64,000 nucleotides of DNA from contig NZ_BMXW01000002.1 of NCBI RefSeq assembly GCF_014651955.1, positions 248,760 to 312,759 on the forward strand, in the 5' to 3' direction. Source of the stretch: Shewanella fodinae. Its GTDB lineage: Bacteria; Pseudomonadota; Gammaproteobacteria; Enterobacterales; Shewanellaceae. The notes under the pieces were generated by a model. The model did no database searches. It saw only the letters and a program-made list of their open reading frames with translations, and was not told the DNA's origin. Below, piece after piece: positions 59,105 through 64,000 of the stretch. Made by a program: the position numbers and the translations under genes. Position 1 is the stretch's first letter, and each line of letters begins with the position of its first letter.

Positions 59105-59121
59105 TTTTTCAGGGAGAAATA

Positions 59122-60000
59122 ATGTTGTTAATACGGAATTTTGTAATAATTACATCATTTTCTTTCATAATCCTGCTAAGTGGTTGCGAAAGACTCACTC
59201 CCACGGCCAAAATCTGTAAGAATAATCCCGAAATTTGTACTGATTTGCATAAAGATGGCTGGTGTCGCGCCCAGCGAACAGCGTTGGTCAATGATCGACT
59301 CGAGGTAAAAAACGCTTCGACGGCAACAGGTGAGCAGCTTTACCGCTTAATGCTGGACACTGAGCGCTATAACAACTGTGTCTGGTTAGGTTCTGGAGTG
59401 AAACACATTGAACATCCAGAACGCAGTAATGATCGTGCCCGTGCCTATACCATGAGTTCACAAGCGCTCACAGCACTGCAAGAGCAGACTAAAAACAGTA
59501 AAGATCCTCTACTTGCGTTTTATCACTGGAGCCGCTTAGGTGATGAATCCGCACTGGAAATTCTATTAACAGCCGAAAAACAGCAACAGATCCATACACC
59601 AGAAATCCTCGCTGCGCTTGGTGGATATTACCTGAAACGAGATAGCAGCAAAGCACTCACGTTATATCTGGATGCGATGAAAGGAGCCTCAGAGGAGACG
59701 TTTAACAGCGATTGGCTCTTAGGGGCCGGGCAGGCATTTATGCAATTAGGCTTACCGGAGCAAAACTATCTGATGTCTAGAGCTAATTTGCTATTAAGTA
59801 ACAATCCGGCCAATGAAGAAAAACTCAATGCGCTCGTAAGTACTAAAATTCGGCTAAAACAACTCAATGAGCAGGCAGAGGAACTGGCGGACGCGTTACG
59901 TAATGGTGCCTACCCCGATAGCGACTGGCCGCGAAGATTAGCAGTCGCAGCACAGACGGCAATCAATCAAACCCAACATACAGACCCCGTTAAGTCGTGA
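59122..60000 (+). CDS. DUF2989-family lipoprotein
   Basis: A 292-residue lipoprotein. The signal segment FVIITSFSFIILLSGC gives a lipobox; Glu follows the Cys. The Cys-containing motif KICKNNPEICTDLHKDGWC is typical of DUF2989. The rest is helical, with TPR-like repeats (ILAALGGYYLKRDSSKALTL and after). Function unknown. GGGAG lies 5 bases before the ATG. It sits between gapB (divergent) and gapA (same strand); such a position may tie its expression to carbon metabolism, but its role there is not known. Confidence 0.85.
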   Translation: MLLIRNFVIITSFSFIILLSGCERLTPTAKICKNNPEICTDLHKDGWCRAQRTALVNDRLEVKNASTATGEQLYRLMLDTERYNNCVWLGSGVKHIEHPERSNDRARAYTMSSQALTALQEQTKNSKDPLLAFYHWSRLGDESALEILLTAEKQQQIHTPEILAALGGYYLKRDSSKALTLYLDAMKGASEETFNSDWLLGAGQAFMQLGLPEQNYLMSRANLLLSNNPANEEKLNALVSTKIRLKQLNEQAEELADALRNGAYPDSDWPRRLAVAAQTAINQTQHTDPVKS

Positions 60001-60185
60001 AAGATAGTGCAGTGATGGAGTTGTGGTTGCAGTTATAGGCGTCACAGCAACAGGCAAGATACCTGCCACCTCAGTTACTCCAACATAATTATTTTTCAAT
60101 TTTTGAACGCATCAACTAAATTTGTTCATAAAAAAGGCGGATTATCGCTTTCGTCCTGGTTTAACTTGACTAAACCATGCAGTTT

Positions 60186-60200
60186 TGTAATTTTATTACC
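60186..60200 (+). promoter_or_regulatory. Candidate HexR operator upstream of gapA
   Basis: TGTAATTTTATTACC matches the HexR palindrome at all but the last base, 30 bases before the gapA ATG. Confidence 0.75.
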
Positions 60201-60229
60201 AAATCATATCGAAACCTGAGGGATATTTT

Positions 60230-61240
60230 ATGACTATCCGCGTAGCTATTAACGGTTATGGTCGCATCGGACGCAACATACTGCGGGCGTTATACGAAAG
60301 TGACAAAGACTATCCAATTGAGATTGTGGCCATTAACGATCTGGGTGACGCCAGTATCAATGCTCATCTCACTAAATATGACTCAGTACATGGGCGTTTT
60401 AACGCTAAAGTCGAACATGATGACCAGGCCATTTATGTTAATGGTGATAAAATTTTGACTTTTTCAGAACGTGATCCCAATAACCTGCCCTGGGCGCAAC
60501 TCAAAATAGATGTGGTATTTGAATGCACTGGCATTTTTACCAGCAAAGAGAGTGCTCAACCACACCTTAATGCCGGAGCCAAAAAAGTGATTATTTCTGC
60601 TCCTGGTAAAAATGTTGATGCCACGGTGGTTTACGGTGTTAACAATCAGGTACTCCGCGCCGATATGACCGTGATATCCAACGCTTCCTGCACCACCAAC
60701 TGTCTGGCCCCTATTGCTAAACCGCTGAACGATGCACTGGGCATTGAATCTGGTTTAATGACAACCATTCATTCCTATACCAATGACCAGCGTTTGACTG
60801 ACGTTTACCATAAAGATGTACGCCGCGCACGAGCAGCTGCTTTATCAATGATCCCGACTAAAACAGGGGCGGCTGCCGCTGTGGGATTGGTGGTTCCAGC
60901 GTTACAGGGCAAATTTGATGGGTTAGCGGTCAGAGTACCAACCGTGAATGTCTCACTGGTTGATCTCTCATTTATCGCTTCCCGAGACACCACCGTTGAG
61001 GAAGTGAACGACATTATTGTTCAAGCCTCCCTGCAATCCCCCATGAATGAAGTGCTAGCAATCAATACAGAACCACTGGTATCGATTGATTTTAACCACA
61101 ATCCCTATTCATCTAACTTTGATGCCACCCAAACACGGGTAAATGGCCGACTCATTAAAGTGATGTCTTGGTACGATAACGAATGGGGCTTCAGCAATCG
61201 TATGCTGGACAACGCTGTCGCCTTGATGAACGCCAAGTAA
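60230..61240 (+). CDS. gapA: Glyceraldehyde-3-phosphate dehydrogenase, type I
   Basis: NAD-linked glycolytic enzyme of 336 residues. The Rossmann motif is [16 protein letters not shown], the catalytic Cys154 is in [13 protein letters not shown], and the His is in [14 protein letters not shown]. Asp in [13 protein letters not shown] suggests NAD preference. GAGGG lies 8 bases before the ATG. A HexR-type site lies just upstream. Erythrose-4-phosphate dehydrogenase is a possible alternative but less likely with this sequence. Confidence 0.93.
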   Translation: MTIRVAINGYGRIGRNILRALYESDKDYPIEIVAINDLGDASINAHLTKYDSVHGRFNAKVEHDDQAIYVNGDKILTFSERDPNNLPWAQLKIDVVFECTGIFTSKESAQPHLNAGAKKVIISAPGKNVDATVVYGVNNQVLRADMTVISNASCTTNCLAPIAKPLNDALGIESGLMTTIHSYTNDQRLTDVYHKDVRRARAAALSMIPTKTGAAAAVGLVVPALQGKFDGLAVRVPTVNVSLVDLSFIASRDTTVEEVNDIIVQASLQSPMNEVLAINTEPLVSIDFNHNPYSSNFDATQTRVNGRLIKVMSWYDNEWGFSNRMLDNAVALMNAK

Positions 61241-61254
61241 TGGCCGAATAGACG

Positions 61255-61283
61255 AAAAAGACCTGCCAATGCAGGTCTTTTTT
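61255..61283. terminator. Bidirectional terminator between gapA and the RND gene
   Basis: AAAAAGACCTGC pairs with GCAGGTCTTTTT around CAAT, with T-runs on both strands. Confidence 0.88.
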
Positions 61284-61289
61284 ATGGCG

Positions 61290-64000
61290 TTATTCCGCGA
61301 GCTGCCGCTCAAGCTGTTGTGTCACAGCTAACGGAGAACCCGAGTGGTGCGCGAGGATAACATACGCCACCGGGATCACCAGCAGCGTCAACACTGTCGC
61401 CAACAAGATGCCGAATAACACCACAACACCAATCACAAACCGGGTTTCAGCTCCAGCACCTGAAGCCATCACCAAAGGCACGGCTCCCGCCGCGGTAGTA
61501 ATCCCGGTCATCAGAATAGGTCGTAAGCGTTGACGCGATGCTCGCATAATCGCTTCCTGAAAAGTGATCCCGCGGTCACGTAACTGATTGGCAAATTCCA
61601 CGATTAAAATGCCATTTTTGGCCGCCAGACCAACCAGCATAATGATGCCAATTTGACTGTAAATGTTGAGGCTCTGCGCCGTGAGCCATAACCCCACAAG
61701 CGCCCCCGAGATTGCCAACGGTACCGTCAGCATAATCACTAATGGATGAATATAACTTTCAAACTGCGCCGCCAACACTAAAAATACTATTCCCAAAGCC
61801 AGTATAAACACAAAATACATGGAGCTACCTGACTCCTGATAATCCAACGATTGCCCCTTATAACTGATCACCGCCTCGGCAGGCAGATGTTGTTGTACCA
61901 GATCGTTGAAATATTCCAGTGCTTCACCTAGTGAATAGCCATCGTTAAGGCTGGCCTCTATCGTAATGGCGCGCATCCGATTGTAGCGATTCAATTCACT
62001 GGCATCAGCGAATTCTTCGATGGTCACCAAATTGGACAACGGGATCAGCGCGCCGCTGCGTTCTGAGCGCACATAGATGTTCTGCATATCACTGGGGGTA
62101 TTCTGTTGCTGGCGCTCCCCTTCAATGACGACATCATACTCCTCACCATCTCGCATAAAAGTCGTCACCAGCCGTGACCCCAGCATAGATTCCAGCGTAC
62201 GACCGATTTGCGCATTCGAAACCCCTAAATCTGCGGCACGATCTTTATCAATCACCACCCTGAGCTGTGGCTTGGTTTCTTTGTAATCAAAATCCAGCCC
62301 GGAAAGTCCTGGATTATCCGCAGCTTTTTGCATCAGGATGTCTCGCCATTGGGCCAATTCGGCATAGGTAGGACCACCCAGCACAAATTGCACCGGTTTA
62401 TTGACTCCGCGACCAAATGCCTGACGCATCACCGGAAAGGCGCGAATACCCGAGAGCTCTTTAAGACGACGGTTGATATCCGCCACAATGGCCTTCGCTG
62501 GACGGCGTTGCGACCAGTCATTAAGCACGATAATGGCCATGCCATTTGAGAAGTTAGCATTGCCTCCCCATCCACGTGGCGCGCGTACCAGCAAGCGTTT
62601 GATTTCACCATTGTCCACTAACGGCATCAGTCGCCGCTCAATGTCATCCATATATTCGGCGATGTAACTGTAGCTGGCGCCTTCCGGCCCATTGACCATC
62701 AAAAACAGTGAGCCACGGTCTTCCTGCGGCGCAAATTCTTGCGGGATCAGCTTCAACAAGAAGCCACTGCCGATAAATGCCAGCCCCACGAATACTGTTG
62801 TGAGTAACGGTTTTGCAAAAGCGCGTTCAAGACTGGCCTGATAGACATGTCCAAGTTTGGTCATTGCGCCATCAACATAACGCATCAGCGCCGTGTCTTG
62901 AGTTGCGGGTTTTAGTACTTTGGAGCACATCATGGGGCTTAGCGTTAGTGCTACGAGTGAAGAAAAAATTACCGCCGCACTCATAGTCACCGCAAACTCC
63001 TTGAATAACTTACCTAGGTCCCCTTCTAGGAAGCTGATAGGCATGAACACGGATACCAGTACCGCCGTGGTCGCAATGACGGCGAAAGCGACTTCCCTAG
63101 CGCCCAGATAAGCGGCCTTCAGCGGTGGTTCTCCCGCTTCTATGCGCCGATGAATATTCTCCAACATCACAATCGCATCATCGACCACCATGCCGATAGC
63201 CAAAATTAATGCCAGCAGCGTCAGTAAATTAATGGTATATCCCAGGGCATATAGCACGATAAAGGTTGCCAGCAGAGAGACTGGTACTGCTAGTGCGGGC
63301 ACCAACATTGCGCGAACACTGCCGAGAAACACATAGATAACGATAATGACCAACACCACGGCAATAAACAGGGTTTGATAGACTTCATTGATGGAGGATT
63401 CGATAAATACCGAGCTATCGTAGGAGCGTTTGATCTGCATTCCCTGCGGCAACGTAGGGTTTATCTGATCAACTAATTCATTTACCGCTCTTGCGACCTC
63501 CAGTGTATTAGCCGTTGATTGTTTGGACACTCCCAGTCCGATCATGGCTTCACCATTACCACGGAACATGATCCGGTCTTCTTCCGAACCGAGTTCCACA
63601 CGGGCCACGTCCCCCAACGTCACTAGATAACCGTCGTCACCACGATGGATAACCAATCTGGAAAAATCTTTTTCGGTCAGAAAACCGCGCTCAACCCGCA
63701 CGGTAAAGTGGCGCTCTGCTGATTCAATTGAGCCTGCCGGTAATTCAACGTTTTCAGCGCGTAGCGCCGCTTCAACATCTGCGACAGTCAGTTGCCTTGC
63801 CGCCAACGCTTGGCGATCTAGCCAGACTCGCATCGCGTAAACTTTGCCACCACCGATACGGATGGTAGCAATACCATCAATCACGGAGAAACGGTCTGTC
63901 AGATAACGCCTTGCATAATCAGTAAGTTGAATGGTAGATAATTGCTCCGACACCAGATTCAACCACATAATCACTTCATCACCACCATTGGCCTTTTGTA
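61290..64000 (-). CDS. RND (HAE-1 family) efflux permease, N-terminus cut by window edge
   Basis: Inner-membrane proton-driven drug-exporter subunit. About 903 C-terminal residues are seen; the open frame continues past base 64,000, so roughly the first 140 of about 1,040 residues are missing. The proton-relay Asp pair is in GMVVDDAIVMLENIHRR, and the partner Lys in GLAAKNGILIVEFANQL. Long periplasmic porter loops and twelve-helix topology fit MexB/AcrB-like pumps. The C-terminus ends QQLERQLAE. Substrate range cannot be read. Its adaptor gene is presumably upstream, outside the window. Confidence 0.93.
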   Translation of the reverse strand, partial: QKANGGDEVIMWLNLVSEQLSTIQLTDYARRYLTDRFSVIDGIATIRIGGGKVYAMRVWLDRQALAARQLTVADVEAALRAENVELPAGSIESAERHFTVRVERGFLTEKDFSRLVIHRGDDGYLVTLGDVARVELGSEEDRIMFRGNGEAMIGLGVSKQSTANTLEVARAVNELVDQINPTLPQGMQIKRSYDSSVFIESSINEVYQTLFIAVVLVIIVIYVFLGSVRAMLVPALAVPVSLLATFIVLYALGYTINLLTLLALILAIGMVVDDAIVMLENIHRRIEAGEPPLKAAYLGAREVAFAVIATTAVLVSVFMPISFLEGDLGKLFKEFAVTMSAAVIFSSLVALTLSPMMCSKVLKPATQDTALMRYVDGAMTKLGHVYQASLERAFAKPLLTTVFVGLAFIGSGFLLKLIPQEFAPQEDRGSLFLMVNGPEGASYSYIAEYMDDIERRLMPLVDNGEIKRLLVRAPRGWGGNANFSNGMAIIVLNDWSQRRPAKAIVADINRRLKELSGIRAFPVMRQAFGRGVNKPVQFVLGGPTYAELAQWRDILMQKAADNPGLSGLDFDYKETKPQLRVVIDKDRAADLGVSNAQIGRTLESMLGSRLVTTFMRDGEEYDVVIEGERQQQNTPSDMQNIYVRSERSGALIPLSNLVTIEEFADASELNRYNRMRAITIEASLNDGYSLGEALEYFNDLVQQHLPAEAVISYKGQSLDYQESGSSMYFVFILALGIVFLVLAAQFESYIHPLVIMLTVPLAISGALVGLWLTAQSLNIYSQIGIIMLVGLAAKNGILIVEFANQLRDRGITFQEAIMRASRQRLRPILMTGITTAAGAVPLVMASGAGAETRFVIGVVVLFGILLATVLTLLVIPVAYVILAHHSGSPLAVTQQLERQLAE

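Noticed and set aside
1-64000. CRISPR arrays, insertion sequences, rRNA genes
   Set aside because: No regularly spaced repeats, transposase frames or rRNA-like sequence were seen.

Overview
The window reads as a chromosomal segment of a Shewanella-like gammaproteobacterium. The evidence is gene content and order: branched-chain keto acid dehydrogenase genes, seqA-pgm beside ybfF-ybfE-fldA, earP-efp, alaA-yfbR, aroA-cmk-rpsA-ihfB-lapA-lapB-pyrF, gyrA-serC, ubiG, nrdA-nrdB-yfaE, sppA-ansA, and a gapB/gapA pair beside a Gly-Cys-Leu tRNA cluster. EF-P carries Arg32 and sits next to its rhamnosyltransferase gene. Sites of the HexR and NrdR type lie where those regulators would be expected. The genus is inferred; no 16S gene is present.

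Layout. 1-3.6 kb: bkdA1-bkdA2-bkdB (minus, cut by the left edge). 3.7-9.9 kb: astE, msrA, pgm, seqA, ybfF, a 38-residue ORF, ybfE and fldA. 9.9-13.2 kb: earP, efp and an NhaC-type antiporter. 13.7-17.6 kb: alaA, yfbR, a dGTPase and a MarC-family protein. 17.8-24.9 kb: a minus-strand block from aroA to a DUF2058 gene, covering aromatic and pyrimidine synthesis, ribosomal protein S1, IHF beta and LPS assembly control. 25.3-30.4 kb: aromatic/aspartate aminotransferase, serC and gyrA. 30.7-36.3 kb: ubiG, a HAD phosphatase and the class Ia ribonucleotide reductase with its ferredoxin. 36.3-47.6 kb: fadH, sppA, ansA, small membrane and hypothetical genes, an M14 carboxypeptidase, a DUF885 lipoprotein and a second dGTPase. 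48.3-53.2 kb: an SDR oxidoreductase, a solo LPD1-like metallopeptidase, a PAS chemoreceptor, and a small Sm-like protein paired with a lipoprotein.

53.4-57.0 kb is accessory DNA. It holds the C-terminal remnant of an S24-type phage repressor, a very AT-rich TPR-DUF2971 gene whose reading frame is interrupted at a run of seven T residues, and two phage-like ORFs. It abuts the 3' end of the tRNA-Leu gene. 57.0-61.2 kb: three tRNAs, gapB, a DUF2989 lipoprotein and gapA, with two candidate HexR sites. 61.3-64.0 kb: an RND efflux permease cut by the right edge.

Themes. Nucleotide supply and turnover is dense: nrdAB-yfaE, two dGTPases, YfbR, cmk and pyrF. Central carbon control is seen in pgm and the two GAPDH genes. 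The most unusual items are the frameshifted DUF2971 gene, the solo LPD1-like peptidase, the Sm-like/lipoprotein pair and the 38-residue ORF abutting ybfE. No CRISPR array, intact insertion sequence or rRNA gene was seen.
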